In this document: positions 8,872 through 18,106 of the stretch, piece by piece
Layout: every line of letters starts with the position of its first letter
How positions within the stretch are numbered: position 1 is the first letter of the stretch
Source: Photobacterium sp. Ph5
GTDB lineage: Bacteria > Pseudomonadota > Gammaproteobacteria > Enterobacterales > Vibrionaceae
Reading direction: 5' to 3'
DNA length: 64,000 nt
Assembly (NCBI RefSeq): GCF_022129445.1
Contig: NZ_JADQAQ010000015.1
Location: 1-64,000 of the forward strand
Made by a program: the position numbers and the translations under genes
The notes under the pieces: generated by a model
Told to the model about the DNA's origin: nothing
The model's input: the letters and a program-made list of their open reading frames with translations, nothing else
Database searches by the model: none

Positions 8872-9579
8872 ATGCATATATTGATATTAGGTGGCACAGG
8901 TGGCATCGGTTCAGCCTTAATAAAAGCATATCTAAGCCAAGATGCAGTCAATCATATCCATGCGACATACCACAACAGCCATCCAACTATTGAACACCCT
9001 CAACTTACTTGGCATCGTGCTGATGTCAGCAAAGATTCTGATGTGGCTAAATTATCAGAAACAGTTGGCCAGCTTGATATCGTGATCAATGCGGTTGGCA
9101 TGTTACACAATGGCGATACGATGCCAGAAAAAACGATTACTCAATTTGATAGTGATTTTTTCAATCAAAACATCGCAACGAACGTATTACCTACACTGCT
9201 CATCGCTAAGCACTTATCTCCTAAATTAAAATCAAAAACATTGAATTACTTTGTTACTGTTTCGGCAAAAATTGGCAGTATTGAAGATAATAATATAGGT
9301 GGATGGATAAGTTACCGAAGTTCAAAAGCAGCATTAAATATGACTTTGAAAACCATTAGTATTGAATGGAAAAATAAAAAATTTAATACCTGTGTATTCG
9401 CTTTTCACCCCGGTACTACAGACACAAACTTATCAAAGCCTTTTCAGCGCAACGTGCCAGAAGGTAATTTACAAACGCCAGAAAAAGTCGCTGCAGCATT
9501 AATTAACTTGCTACAGCGACTGAGCTTAAAAGATAATGGAAAATTCTTCAGTTACGATGGCACTGAAATTCCATGGTAA
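8872..9579 (+). CDS. short-chain dehydrogenase/reductase (C-factor-like)
   Basis: The 235-residue SDR enzyme has the dinucleotide motif G-G-T-G-G-I-G at residues 7-13. The N-A-V-G motif is near 73-76. The catalytic set is Ser131, Tyr148 and Lys152 (Y-R-S-S-K). The C-terminal F-H-P-G-T-T-D-T-N-L segment is typical of the CsgA/C-factor branch of SDRs, whose cellular substrate is generally unknown. ATG 8872 is chosen because the family begins directly with the first beta strand (H-I-L-I-L-G-G). The longer frame from 8842 adds 10 unrelated residues. Confidence 0.87.
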   Translation: MHILILGGTGGIGSALIKAYLSQDAVNHIHATYHNSHPTIEHPQLTWHRADVSKDSDVAKLSETVGQLDIVINAVGMLHNGDTMPEKTITQFDSDFFNQNIATNVLPTLLIAKHLSPKLKSKTLNYFVTVSAKIGSIEDNNIGGWISYRSSKAALNMTLKTISIEWKNKKFNTCVFAFHPGTTDTNLSKPFQRNVPEGNLQTPEKVAAALINLLQRLSLKDNGKFFSYDGTEIPW

Positions 9580-9582
9580 GGA

Positions 9583-10479
9583 TTAAAAAATCCAGCTATA
9601 TAAGTAACCTGAACTCATAGCCATGGTTAAAACAACCGCAACAAAAGCAATAATCATTGGTGTTTTAAATATCGATTTTAATAAGATAACTTCTGTTAAA
9701 CTTGCGCCAGCACTACCAATAATTAATGCCATCACCGCCCCTAATCCCATTCCTTTTGCAGCTAAAGCAGCACTTAATGGAATAACGGCTTCTGCACGAA
9801 TATATAATGGAATACCAATGACAGCCGCTACCGGAATCGCAAATGGATTATTATCACTTGCGATTTTCGCGATGAACTCAGTTGGCATAAAACCATAAAT
9901 CAATGAGCCAATAGCAATACCACCGATTAAGTAAGGCAGTACTTTTTTGAAGTCTTTCCATGTTGTATTCCAGATTTTTTTCCATTTATTGGTTTCTACT
10001 TTTACCCCACCACAGCTTTTAGCACCACATGATGACTCAGGTTCAGTATAGGCTTCTGGCTTTACAAAGCGTTCAAAATTGAGCTTTTCTAAGAGCACGC
10101 CGGCAATAACAGATACACCCATCGCCATCACAAAATAGAATGCCGCAACTTTAATACCAAAGGTTACGACAAATAAACCAATGATAACGGGGTTAAGCAG
10201 AGGACTTGCTAAAAGGAACACCATCATGGTGCCAAAGCCCGCTTTAGCTCTAAGTAATCCTTTTAAAAACGGGATTGTTGAACAAGAACAAAACGGAGTA
10301 ATAGCTGCTAATAATGCAGCAACAACATAACCCTTACCTTTCTTTCCACTTAATATTCTCTGAATTTTTGCCGGTGGAATATAGCTTTGTAATACACCAA
10401 CCAAAAAACTAATCAACAAAAACAGTAGCGTTAACTCAGTCGCCAAAAAGAGGAACATCTCTAACGTATCTTTTAACAT
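9583..10479 (-). CDS. YraQ/ArsP-type permease (DUF318 family)
   Basis: The 298-residue membrane protein has about eight helices. It carries the family hallmark C-S-C-S-T-I-P-F near residues 60-70 and a second conserved L-L-A-S-P-L-L-N-P segment. A cytoplasmic loop contains the Cys-rich stretch S-S-C-G-A-K-S-C-G-G, a possible metal or thiol site. PF03773 members include ArsP, which exports trivalent organoarsenicals, but most members have no proven substrate. The first in-frame codon is GTG and the next ATG (10479) is the likelier start. It is divergent from an ArsR-type repressor with twin operators between them, so it is probably induced by a metal, metalloid or redox signal. Confidence 0.85.
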   Translation of the reverse strand: MLKDTLEMFLFLATELTLLFLLISFLVGVLQSYIPPAKIQRILSGKKGKGYVVAALLAAITPFCSCSTIPFLKGLLRAKAGFGTMMVFLLASPLLNPVIIGLFVVTFGIKVAAFYFVMAMGVSVIAGVLLEKLNFERFVKPEAYTEPESSCGAKSCGGVKVETNKWKKIWNTTWKDFKKVLPYLIGGIAIGSLIYGFMPTEFIAKIASDNNPFAIPVAAVIGIPLYIRAEAVIPLSAALAAKGMGLGAVMALIIGSAGASLTEVILLKSIFKTPMIIAFVAVVLTMAMSSGYLYSWIF

Positions 10480-10495
10480 CACAGCACCAACCTAT

Positions 10496-10515
10496 ATTTC
10501 TAGAATAATCGAAAT
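10496..10515. promoter_or_regulatory. ArsR-type operator copy 1
   Basis: This 20-base dyad has arms ATTTC and GAAAT around TAGAATAATC. It is almost identical to a second copy 50 bases away. It lies just upstream of the permease start (minus strand), so a bound repressor would block its promoter. Confidence 0.65.
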
Positions 10516-10545
10516 ATAATTGACCTTTATTGGATAGATCAAGTT

Positions 10546-10565
10546 ATTTCTAGTATTATCGAAAT
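10546..10565. promoter_or_regulatory. ArsR-type operator copy 2
   Basis: This 20-base dyad has arms ATTTC and GAAAT around TAGTATTATC and differs from copy 1 at two central bases. It ends 24 bases before the arsR-type start, consistent with autorepression. The 50-base spacing is close to five helical turns, so both sites face the same side of the DNA. Confidence 0.65.
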
Positions 10566-10589
10566 ATAAAGTCAGTAAAGGTACTCACA

Positions 10590-10886
10590 ATGAATACAGA
10601 AATCATTGCTAAGGCATTGAAAGAATTAGGACACCCGACAAGATTGATGATTTACAAAACAGTGATTAGAGCGGGTCAACAAGGTATTGCTGTTGGGGGA
10701 TTACAAGAAAAGCTTTCCGTTCCAGGCTCAACCCTCTCTCATCATATTGCTGGGCTGGCCTCTGCGGGGCTCATTTCACAACGCAGAGAAGGACGAATTT
10801 TGTTTTGTGTCGCTGAATATCAGAAACTGGATTCAGTGATTGCGTACCTTCAAGATGAATGTTGTGCAGACGAAAGTCAGAAATAA
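10590..10886 (+). CDS. ArsR/SmtB-family transcriptional repressor
   Basis: The 98-residue winged-helix protein has a L-G-H-P-T-R-L-M-I-Y start and a recognition helix in V-P-G-S-T-L-S-H-H-I-A-G-L. A wing follows (R-R-E-G-R-I-L-F-C-V). It ends with Cys-Cys near residue 91. The E-L-C-V-C-D metal box of classic ArsR is missing, so any inducer site must differ. The C-terminal C-C pair and the Cys in F-C-V are candidates. It is divergent from the permease and separated from it by two copies of one palindrome, which makes it the likely local regulator. Confidence 0.88.
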   Translation: MNTEIIAKALKELGHPTRLMIYKTVIRAGQQGIAVGGLQEKLSVPGSTLSHHIAGLASAGLISQRREGRILFCVAEYQKLDSVIAYLQDECCADESQK

Positions 10887-10903
10887 ACATGTAGTCAGTG
10901 ACA

Positions 10904-11953
10904 TTATTTCAATAAAGCGACAACGGTATGACGATGTACATTCGCTTGTGCTGCTAAAGAGCGATACGTTGCACTAAATTGCTGGTTTCCAGCCCCCGAG
11001 AGTTGGCTAAGCTTTTCTTCTACTTGCTTAACATCGCCCAGCGACGTGTTTGCCTTCGCATCTGCCATTTGTTTAGCCAATACCGCCTGATAAGCTTTGA
11101 TATCATCAAGGCTTTGTTGCACTTGCCGTAAATGTTGGTTCACTTTAACTAAAGTATCGCGAATTTGCTCACGGTTATTAAAAGTAAATTGACTATCTTC
11201 AATACCTTCAGGCTCAGGCTTAATCGTCAGGGTATTGGCCTGCCCTGCAGGGTATCGATGCCCTTGACCAATTACCTGAACTTTTCCTTCCAACCCTTGA
11301 AAACCTTGCTCATTGGTTCGAAATACAATATCGCCGTTATCTTGTTGCGATGCTCGAAGACCAAAAGGGATCACATGACGATCTATTTGCGAAACTAAGG
11401 CTTTATCACTTAGTTTCGCATCCATATTCACAACAACCGTTCCCAACTGTTGAAAGCTTAATTTAATCAACTCACTGTGCTCTCGCTGGCGCTGAACATT
11501 CAGACCGGGAACAGAAAATGTACGTGTTATTGGTCTATCAATATTAACTTTTAGCTCTGCATCAATAACACGAAGTCCGTCGCTCTTAGCGTTATTCAAT
11601 GTGTGTTTTATCGAATCAAGATGATGATTCGCATTGTTTTGAGCTGACGGAGCAACAGCGCGTTGAGCAATAAGCTCAGTACTTAAGATCTTCTTTATTG
11701 CTTGTAAGTCCCGCCCTACAACGCCTAAAGCTTGTTGTGCTATTTGTACCGATGTTACTTGCTGCTGCCCCTTGGCAAGTAAAGTTTTGGAAACCGTATA
11801 TCCATCGTGCTGATAGCTTAATTGTTTTAAGTTCGAACCAGCGATTTTCTTGGTATCGATTGTGTCTGCGGCTGACGGAACAATGGCAGCTTTCTTGCTC
11901 GCATTAGCAAAATTTATACTCTGAGTTCTGACTTCCGATGTACTTGTCACCAT
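10904..11953 (-). CDS. LafW-like flagellar hook/filament-associated protein
   Basis: The 349-residue protein is the last gene of the rod-hook-HAP operon, 14 bases after flgL. Helical segments at both ends (about residues 60-115 and 265-349) flank a beta-rich middle. This is the layout of flagellin and HAP3-type axial proteins, and the final segment Q-F-S-A-T-Y-R-S-L-A-A-Q-A-N resembles terminal helices of that group. In the Flag-2 and Aeromonas lateral systems a gene called lafW sits directly after flgL, and this position is the same. I infer a surface-exposed junction or filament-associated protein. Its exact role is not established. Confidence 0.6.
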   Translation of the reverse strand: MVTSTSEVRTQSINFANASKKAAIVPSAADTIDTKKIAGSNLKQLSYQHDGYTVSKTLLAKGQQQVTSVQIAQQALGVVGRDLQAIKKILSTELIAQRAVAPSAQNNANHHLDSIKHTLNNAKSDGLRVIDAELKVNIDRPITRTFSVPGLNVQRQREHSELIKLSFQQLGTVVVNMDAKLSDKALVSQIDRHVIPFGLRASQQDNGDIVFRTNEQGFQGLEGKVQVIGQGHRYPAGQANTLTIKPEPEGIEDSQFTFNNREQIRDTLVKVNQHLRQVQQSLDDIKAYQAVLAKQMADAKANTSLGDVKQVEEKLSQLSGAGNQQFSATYRSLAAQANVHRHTVVALLK

Positions 11954-11967
11954 AATTCTTTGCTACC

Positions 11968-12870
11968 TTACAATCGATTAAACAATGAAAGGTCGTTAAT
12001 TTTCATGTAGCTTGCCTGTGTAGCCTGAAGCGCAGCCATATAATTATTTAAACGAACCGATGCTTCACCATAATCCAACGCTTCTAGATCATTGGTGACA
12101 GCTTCAACAAATAACTTATTATCACCATGGCTGGTTTCCATTAAATCTAAATTATTATGACGCCCACCAATATCGGTTACTGCTGCTAAAACATTATCAT
12201 GCGTTATATCTAGAGTATTTAACGTTGCTTGTAAGGTGTTATTGAGATTTGCTGTCGGGGCTTGTAACTCGGTTATCGCTGCGTCAATCTGATTTAAGAT
12301 ATTATTACCGCCAAGATCGAGCATTTCTTGTGAAGCAAAATTTGCTTCCATCGTAACGCCTTTGGCTACCGTCACTACGCGCTTATCGCTATTACCTTCA
12401 AAAATATAGCCACCAGCAGGTTGAGCTGTAATCGCTGGGACATCACTTTGAGTACCGGAAAAAAGGTAATTACCCTCTTCATCTTGAACGTTAAATGAAG
12501 ACATAAAAGCATCACGTAAGCTGACTAATTTATTGGCATAACTTTCTCTATCAGCATCTGATATGGCACCATTTGACGCTAATAACAACGTATCTCGCAT
12601 ATCCTTTAACGTATCACTTGCGGCCATTAAATGAACTTCTTGCGAAGATAGCGCGGTTTTCACATTACTAATGTTATCTTGGTACTGATTTATCGCGCTA
12701 TTTTCACGGTCTAAATTCAATAAATTAATAGAATCAATTGGGTTATCAGATAATTTGAGTAAGCGCTGACCTGTTGACATCTGCGCTAACACTTCACCTA
12801 AGCCTTGGTTATTTTTTGATAGGCTGGTTAACATTAGCTGGCTAAATTGCGTATCACTGACTCTCATCAT
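11968..12870 (-). CDS. flgL: lateral flagellar hook-filament junction protein FlgL (HAP3)
   Basis: FlgL forms the second junction ring between hook and filament, exported after FlgK. The 300-residue protein has the flagellin-like N-terminus: R-V-S-D-T-Q, then a L-x-x-M-S-T-G-Q-R-L-L-K-L-S-D-N-P motif near residues 30-45. The C-terminal helix resembles flagellin. AAGGGATGA precedes two adjacent ATG codons. It follows flgK by 7 bases. Its 300 residues are normal for lateral-system HAP3. Confidence 0.93.
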   Translation of the reverse strand: MMRVSDTQFSQLMLTSLSKNNQGLGEVLAQMSTGQRLLKLSDNPIDSINLLNLDRENSAINQYQDNISNVKTALSSQEVHLMAASDTLKDMRDTLLLASNGAISDADRESYANKLVSLRDAFMSSFNVQDEEGNYLFSGTQSDVPAITAQPAGGYIFEGNSDKRVVTVAKGVTMEANFASQEMLDLGGNNILNQIDAAITELQAPTANLNNTLQATLNTLDITHDNVLAAVTDIGGRHNNLDLMETSHGDNKLFVEAVTNDLEALDYGEASVRLNNYMAALQATQASYMKINDLSLFNRL

Positions 12871-12877
12871 TCATCCC

Positions 12878-14245
12878 TTACAATAATCGTAATACTGAGT
12901 CGAACAGTTCATTGGCTGTACTGATCACTTTCATGTTTGCTTGATAAGCATTGGTAAATGTCATTAGATTTGCCGCTTCCTCATCACTGTTAACCGCACT
13001 TAAATTATCTCGTGCTGCGTTGGCTTGACTAAATAAGGTTTCTGCGGCTTTTTGATCAACTGCGGCTTGTCGCGTTTCTATTGCTGTTTTACCCACCATA
13101 GAAGCAAATGCATCATTCAAGGTCACACTACCTAACCCAGTGATCACCATTGGTTTTGTCGACAAATCAATCAAGGCTTGTAACGTATCACTGTTACCCG
13201 GCGTCCCATCTGAAGATAATGCCAGCTCAGCTGGTGTGATCGCTGTGATATCAAGGCTGGCTGCTGGCGAATTGGGATCAAATGAAAACAATGCTTGGCC
13301 TGGATTACCATTTAAATCAAAACCCGTCGCTAGTACCTGATTAAATTCGGTTGCTAGGTTTTGTGCCATCTCATCAAGAGCTTGTTGGGTCGGTTTTAAG
13401 GTGTCTTTAAGATAGTTATCAAATGCACCTAATTGCCCTCCTAACTCACCTGTAACTGCAAAAGTTTGCCCAGAAAAATCAATTTCAATGTTCTTAATAA
13501 ACGGCTCATTAACTATCGGAGTAGATTTTAATTGCGCAGCATCACTACCTAGGATTAAGGGCTGACCCGATGCCAGAGTAACTTGTAGACTACCATCTGG
13601 TTGCTGGGTTGAACTTATCTCTACCACTTCAGAAAGTTGCTTAACTAATACATCACGTTCATCAATAAGCTGAGAAGGATTACCGCCTGTCGCTTGTGTC
13701 TCAACAACGCGATGGTTTATATCAGCAATGTTACTCATTAAGCTATTTGCATGCTCAATAGACGCCGTGGCCTTGTCACTAATACGTTTACCCTGACCAT
13801 GTAAAGATTCAGACAAGGTATTAAAGCGACGAGATAACGCTTTAGCTTCATTAATAATTTGCTGGCGATTAGGGGTAGATTCCGGTTTAAGCGTCGCGTC
13901 ATTTAACGCCGAATATAAAGAATCAAGACCAGCACTAATATTAAAGCCCTCTCCACCTAATAGGCTTTCGAGCATCGTCATATTGTCTAAATTCGTATTG
14001 CTTGCTGCTTGTTGACTGGTTGCAGCCCATGTTTGTTTTACAATAAATTGATCTGATATACGACGTATACTGGCAACGTCAACACCACTTCCCGCACTTA
14101 ATATATCGTTGCCAGCAAGAGCACTCATCATCGCCTGCTGTCGACTAAATCCTGGCGTATTAACATTAGCAATATTATGAGCAGTAACATCAAGCGCCGT
14201 TTTATTGGCATTTAATCCTGTTAAACCAATATTAATCATATTCAT
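12878..14245 (-). CDS. flgK: lateral flagellar hook-filament junction protein FlgK (HAP1)
   Basis: FlgK is the first junction protein between hook and filament. The 455-residue protein starts M-N-M-I-N-I-G-L-T-G-L and carries the rod/hook signature A-H-N-I-A-N-V-N-T-P-G-F-S-R-Q near residues 25-40. It ends in the D0 helix N-A-Y-Q-A-N-M-K-V-I-S-T. ATG 14245 is chosen because GGAGC lies upstream and the axial motif begins normally. A longer frame would run into flgJ. It starts 5 bases after the flgJ stop. Confidence 0.94.
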   Translation of the reverse strand: MNMINIGLTGLNANKTALDVTAHNIANVNTPGFSRQQAMMSALAGNDILSAGSGVDVASIRRISDQFIVKQTWAATSQQAASNTNLDNMTMLESLLGGEGFNISAGLDSLYSALNDATLKPESTPNRQQIINEAKALSRRFNTLSESLHGQGKRISDKATASIEHANSLMSNIADINHRVVETQATGGNPSQLIDERDVLVKQLSEVVEISSTQQPDGSLQVTLASGQPLILGSDAAQLKSTPIVNEPFIKNIEIDFSGQTFAVTGELGGQLGAFDNYLKDTLKPTQQALDEMAQNLATEFNQVLATGFDLNGNPGQALFSFDPNSPAASLDITAITPAELALSSDGTPGNSDTLQALIDLSTKPMVITGLGSVTLNDAFASMVGKTAIETRQAAVDQKAAETLFSQANAARDNLSAVNSDEEAANLMTFTNAYQANMKVISTANELFDSVLRLL

Positions 14246-14250
14246 AGCGA

Positions 14251-14733
14251 TTACTGCTCCTTGTAAGATTGCAATGATTGTTGAAAAGCAGTACACGTTC
14301 GCATTGCCAATTGATTGGCCGCTTCATTGTTAACAGGCTTTGGTGTGTCTTGTTTTTCCAGTACTTGATGAGTTAATGCGGCACTATTTTGAACATCATT
14401 AAATCCTTGGTTAGGATTTAACTGTTTCATCAACATTTCTTTAATGCCTGTTTGCTGTTGTTTCGCCATTTCAATTGCCAACTGACCATCATAAAAATCG
14501 CGATAGACGCTCTGTTGTTTGCTGGAAAATGGATTATCTTCATCAGCCAAGACATCACTGCTACTTCGCATTTGGCGTAAAACCATTTGTAAAAACATCG
14601 CTTCAAATTGCCCAGCAACCACCTCTAAACCTTGCTCATCAGATAGCGAATGTTTGATTTGCTGCAAACCATTATTATCATGGTATAGAACATTATTTTT
14701 GTTAATTGTGCTGATATTGTCGTCGATCTTCAT
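14251..14733 (-). CDS. flgJ: single-domain rod assembly protein FlgJ without muramidase
   Basis: FlgJ is the rod cap in the periplasm. In enterics it also digests peptidoglycan through a C-terminal muramidase. Here the protein is only 160 residues. The N-terminal rod-binding domain is present (F-E-A-M-F-L-Q-M-V-L-R-Q-M-R near residues 42-56, and D-F-Y-D-G-Q-L-A). It then ends with a short polar tail, and the roughly 150-residue glucosaminidase domain is absent. The frame shows no sign of truncation, and flgK follows after 5 bases. A separate lytic transglycosylase gene at 28765-29550 next to flgMN could supply the missing activity. Confidence 0.92.
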   Translation of the reverse strand: MKIDDNISTINKNNVLYHDNNGLQQIKHSLSDEQGLEVVAGQFEAMFLQMVLRQMRSSSDVLADEDNPFSSKQQSVYRDFYDGQLAIEMAKQQQTGIKEMLMKQLNPNQGFNDVQNSAALTHQVLEKQDTPKPVNNEAANQLAMRTCTAFQQSLQSYKEQ

Positions 14734-14742
14734 CTAACTCTC

Positions 14743-15864
14743 CTAAATCACTACCAGCTCTGCATTCAATGCGCCTGCTTCATGTAGCGCCTGCAGAATA
14801 GACATAAGATCATCAGGTGACGCACCTAAGCTGTTTACGGCATTTACGATAGTATTAATCTCAGTTCCTTCAGGCCAAATATACATTTGTGCCTCATCTT
14901 GGTTGATATCGACAGTGGAATTATTGACTCGCTCTGTTGTACCTTGACTAAAGGCATTTGGCTGGCTGATTTGATCACTTTCTGAAATCGTCACGGTAAG
15001 ATTACCGTGGCTCACAGCCGCTTCACTAACACGGACATTTTTGCCAACCACGACCGTTCCTGTTCTCGCATTAAATACCACCCGCGCAGCTTTTCTCCCT
15101 GTCATCACTTTTAAGTCTTCCAACATCGACATAAAAGTCACCCGCTGTTGTAAGTCTTGTGGCGCACGCATTTCCACTCGACCTTTACTGATCGCAGTCG
15201 CTACTTTTGGGCCGAAAGTCGCATTTATTGCACGGGAAATATTTTTCGCTGTGGTAAAGCTCGGTTGGCGTAAATTTAACGTGACTATGCTGCTGTTATT
15301 AAAATCAGTCGGTATTTCTCGCTCTAACGTTGCACCATTAGGAATGCGTCCTGTTGTGGGTGTATTGACCGTGATTTTTGAGCCACTTTGCCCTTCTGCT
15401 TTTACCCCTCCAACAACAACATTCCCCTGTGCAACAGCATAAACTTCACCATCGATACCTCTAAGTGGCGTCAATAATAAAGTACCGCCACGTAGGCTTT
15501 TTGCATCACCAATAGATGAAACAACAACATTGAGCTCTTGACCGGGTCCCGCCATCGCTTCAACGGTAGCCGTCACACTCACTGAAGCGACATTTTTAAG
15601 CTTTGGATCGATCCTATCGCCAATCTGTACCCCAAATTGACGCAGCATATTGGTGATAGACTGGCTGGTAAATTTCACTTGATTTCGATCTCCTGAGCCA
15701 TCGAGACCAACCACTAAACCATAACCCACCAGCTGATTTGAGCGTATGCCTTGCACATCCACTAAATCCATCATAGGTACTGCTGTTTTAGCGCTAACGT
15801 TAAGCGGCATCCAACCCAACGCTACCCACAAAAAAGACAGGATAAAATAAACTATTTTTTTCAT
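14743..15864 (-). CDS. flgI: flagellar P-ring protein FlgI
   Basis: FlgI forms the periplasmic ring around the rod at the peptidoglycan layer. The 373-residue protein has a Sec signal peptide (M-K-K-I-V-Y-F-I-L through V-S-A near residue 25). The conserved sequence [19 protein letters not shown]-x-G-S-G-D follows. ATG 15864 shares a base with the flgH stop (TAATG) and opens directly on the signal peptide. The upstream ATG 15879 would put extra residues before it and has no ribosome site. Confidence 0.95.
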   Translation of the reverse strand: MKKIVYFILSFLWVALGWMPLNVSAKTAVPMMDLVDVQGIRSNQLVGYGLVVGLDGSGDRNQVKFTSQSITNMLRQFGVQIGDRIDPKLKNVASVSVTATVEAMAGPGQELNVVVSSIGDAKSLRGGTLLLTPLRGIDGEVYAVAQGNVVVGGVKAEGQSGSKITVNTPTTGRIPNGATLEREIPTDFNNSSIVTLNLRQPSFTTAKNISRAINATFGPKVATAISKGRVEMRAPQDLQQRVTFMSMLEDLKVMTGRKAARVVFNARTGTVVVGKNVRVSEAAVSHGNLTVTISESDQISQPNAFSQGTTERVNNSTVDINQDEAQMYIWPEGTEINTIVNAVNSLGASPDDLMSILQALHEAGALNAELVVI

Positions 15865-16532
15865 TAAAAAGGCATCCATGGGCTAGTGAAAAATTGTGTT
15901 AACCAGCCAGCAGCATTGCTATCAGCCAGTGCGCCTCTGCCAGAATAAGTGATCCTCGCATCACCAATACGTTGAGAAGACACTTGGTTATGACGATTAA
16001 CATCATCAACCCGAACCACGCCCGTTAAGCGTATGTATTCATCCCCTTGGTTTAGTCGGATCCACTTTTCACCACGGATCATCAACACGCCATTAGGCAA
16101 TACCTTATGCACAGTGACAGTGATTGCCCCTTGCAGCTTATTACCTTGAGTGCTGGCAGCTGTGCCATCAAAACCACGATCACCGCTGACACTGGCAGAG
16201 AGATCATCAAAGGTTTTATTACCTAATGTTGGCGCTGCAAATTCAATAGAGGAGGATTTACCAAACTTGGTATTGGCTTTTTTGCTTGACTGCGTTTGCT
16301 CATCCAACTCTACCGTTAATACATCGCCGACCCGATAGGCACGGCGATCTTGAAACAAGGTCATCGAATAATTATGGCGATACAAGCTGCCATGCTTGGC
16401 TTCAGGTAAGCTGTAATCAAGATCCGGTGGCGCAAATGCAGCATCATTAGGTTCAGGCGGAATAAATTCTTCACGCACTGCACAACCTGATACAAAAGAG
16501 AGAAAACATAGCAGCATTAAAAGCGTCTTCAT
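15864..16532 (-). CDS. flgH: flagellar L-ring lipoprotein FlgH
   Basis: FlgH forms the outer-membrane ring of the basal body. The 222-residue lipoprotein has a lipobox F-V-S-G-C with the lipid-bearing Cys17. Conserved segments include Y-R-V-G-D-V-L-T-V near the middle and the C-terminal [12 protein letters not shown] motif. ATG 16532 has TAAGGAG five bases upstream. A GTG two codons earlier is less likely. Its end overlaps flgI by one base. Confidence 0.95.
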   Translation of the reverse strand: MKTLLMLLCFLSFVSGCAVREEFIPPEPNDAAFAPPDLDYSLPEAKHGSLYRHNYSMTLFQDRRAYRVGDVLTVELDEQTQSSKKANTKFGKSSSIEFAAPTLGNKTFDDLSASVSGDRGFDGTAASTQGNKLQGAITVTVHKVLPNGVLMIRGEKWIRLNQGDEYIRLTGVVRVDDVNRHNQVSSQRIGDARITYSGRGALADSNAAGWLTQFFTSPWMPF

Positions 16533-16541
16533 CCTCACTCC

Positions 16542-17327
16542 TTACACGGCTTGAGCGACAAATTTCAGCATGTCATCAGCGGCAGAAACAACTTTGGCAT
16601 TCATTTCATAAGCGCGTTGAGTGGTGATCATATCAACCATTTCTTCAACTACTTGCACGTTTGAGCCTTCTAGCGCACCTTGTTTCAAACTGCCTGCTCC
16701 ATCAGTGCCTGCAATCATCTCTTGCGGCTGACCACTGGCTTGTGTCTCTTTATAAAGATTACCGCCAATCGCTTCTAAACCTGCTGGATTAATAAATTTC
16801 GCCAAGGTAATTTGCCCTAATTCTTGAGGCTCTGGATCCCCTGCAAGCGTCGCCGTGACAATGCCATCAACGCCAATAGATATCGTATTCGCTTCTTCAG
16901 GTATTTGAATTTGCGGTTGAAGTGGTAGACCTTGTCCGTTCACCATTAAACCTTCAGAGTTAACGTGAAACTGTCCATTTCGGCTAAACATCACTTCACC
17001 ATCGGAATTCTCTATTTGGAAAAAGCCCGAGCCCATTACTGCAAGATCCAACTGTTGTTGGGTATTTTGTGAATTCCCTTGAGTAAATACTTTTTGTGTG
17101 CCGACTACACGTACTCCACTACCAAGCTGTACTCCACTCGGTAACTGATTTAACTGATCAACTTGCGCCCCAGGTTGACGTTGAATGCTGTAAAACAAAT
17201 CTTCAAAAACAACACGATCACGTTTAAAGCCTACCGTATTAACATTGGCAAGGTTGTTTGAAATCGCAGTCATTTTTGTATCTTGTGCTGCCATGCCTGT
17301 TTTACTGACCCAAAGTGCTGAATGCAT
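16542..17327 (-). CDS. flgG: distal rod protein FlgG
   Basis: FlgG builds the distal rod that crosses the periplasm. At 261 residues it has the normal length. It carries the rod signature N-N-L-A-N-V-N-T-V-G-F-K-R near residues 24-36 and the C-terminal E-M-V-D-M-I-T-T-Q-R-A-Y-E-M-N-A-K axial helix. It lies between flgF and flgH in the standard order. Confidence 0.95.
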   Translation of the reverse strand: MHSALWVSKTGMAAQDTKMTAISNNLANVNTVGFKRDRVVFEDLFYSIQRQPGAQVDQLNQLPSGVQLGSGVRVVGTQKVFTQGNSQNTQQQLDLAVMGSGFFQIENSDGEVMFSRNGQFHVNSEGLMVNGQGLPLQPQIQIPEEANTISIGVDGIVTATLAGDPEPQELGQITLAKFINPAGLEAIGGNLYKETQASGQPQEMIAGTDGAGSLKQGALEGSNVQVVEEMVDMITTQRAYEMNAKVVSAADDMLKFVAQAV

Positions 17328-17362
17328 GATGACTCTCCTTGTAATTATTGCTATCTACGTGA

Positions 17363-18094
17363 TTAACGTGGGTTCATTAAGCGGGTTCCTGCTTGTGCTA
17401 ATGTTTCTGCGGTTTTCATCATTCGCACTTGCATTTCAAAGTTACGAGTCAGCGACATCACACTAACGAGCTCATTAATCGCAGACACGTTACTGCCTTC
17501 TAAATGTCCTGCCGTCATAGCCACACTCGGGTCTTGAGCAAAAACTTGATCATTCACTGAGTGTAGCAAGCCATCACTTTGTTTTTGCAGTTGATTAAAT
17601 TCCGGATTAACCAACTTTAATTGTCCAACTTCAAGTTCAGCACCACCACCTAGCGGCACGATTGACACGACACCCTTATCGCTGATTTCCACATTTTGAT
17701 ATTCTGGTAGCACTAAGGCTTCCCCTTCTGACATCAATGGAAAACCGTTAACGCGCATCATGCCTTGCTCATCAACACGAATGTTACCAGCACGGGTATA
17801 GGCTTCATTACCAGCGACAGTTTGTACGGTAAAAAAGCCATCACCATTAATGGCAATATCCAGTGCACGCCCCGTTTTAATTACATCCCCAGCATCAAAG
17901 CGTGTCGCTGCTGAGTTAGTCACAACCATGGTGCGACCATCAAAACCCGCGCCCTGTAAAGGGATGCTTTTCACTCGCTCCATATCCGCACGAAAGCCAG
18001 CGGTATCTGCATTTGATAAGTTATTTGATCGCACATGTTGCGCTTTCATCACTCGGCTTGCGCCACTGGTTGCGGTATATAAAAAGCTATCCAT
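17363..18094 (-). CDS. flgF: proximal rod protein FlgF
   Basis: FlgF is one of the proximal rod subunits. The 243 residues start M-D-S-F-L-Y-T-A-T-S-G-A and contain the N-N-L-S-N-A-D-T-A-G-F-R-A-D rod motif near residues 27-40. The C-terminus has E-L-V-S-V-M-S-L-T-R-N-F-E-M-Q. It follows flgE after 12 bases and precedes flgG. Confidence 0.94.
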   Translation of the reverse strand: MDSFLYTATSGASRVMKAQHVRSNNLSNADTAGFRADMERVKSIPLQGAGFDGRTMVVTNSAATRFDAGDVIKTGRALDIAINGDGFFTVQTVAGNEAYTRAGNIRVDEQGMMRVNGFPLMSEGEALVLPEYQNVEISDKGVVSIVPLGGGAELEVGQLKLVNPEFNQLQKQSDGLLHSVNDQVFAQDPSVAMTAGHLEGSNVSAINELVSVMSLTRNFEMQVRMMKTAETLAQAGTRLMNPR

Positions 18095-18106
18095 AACAGC
18101 CTCTCA

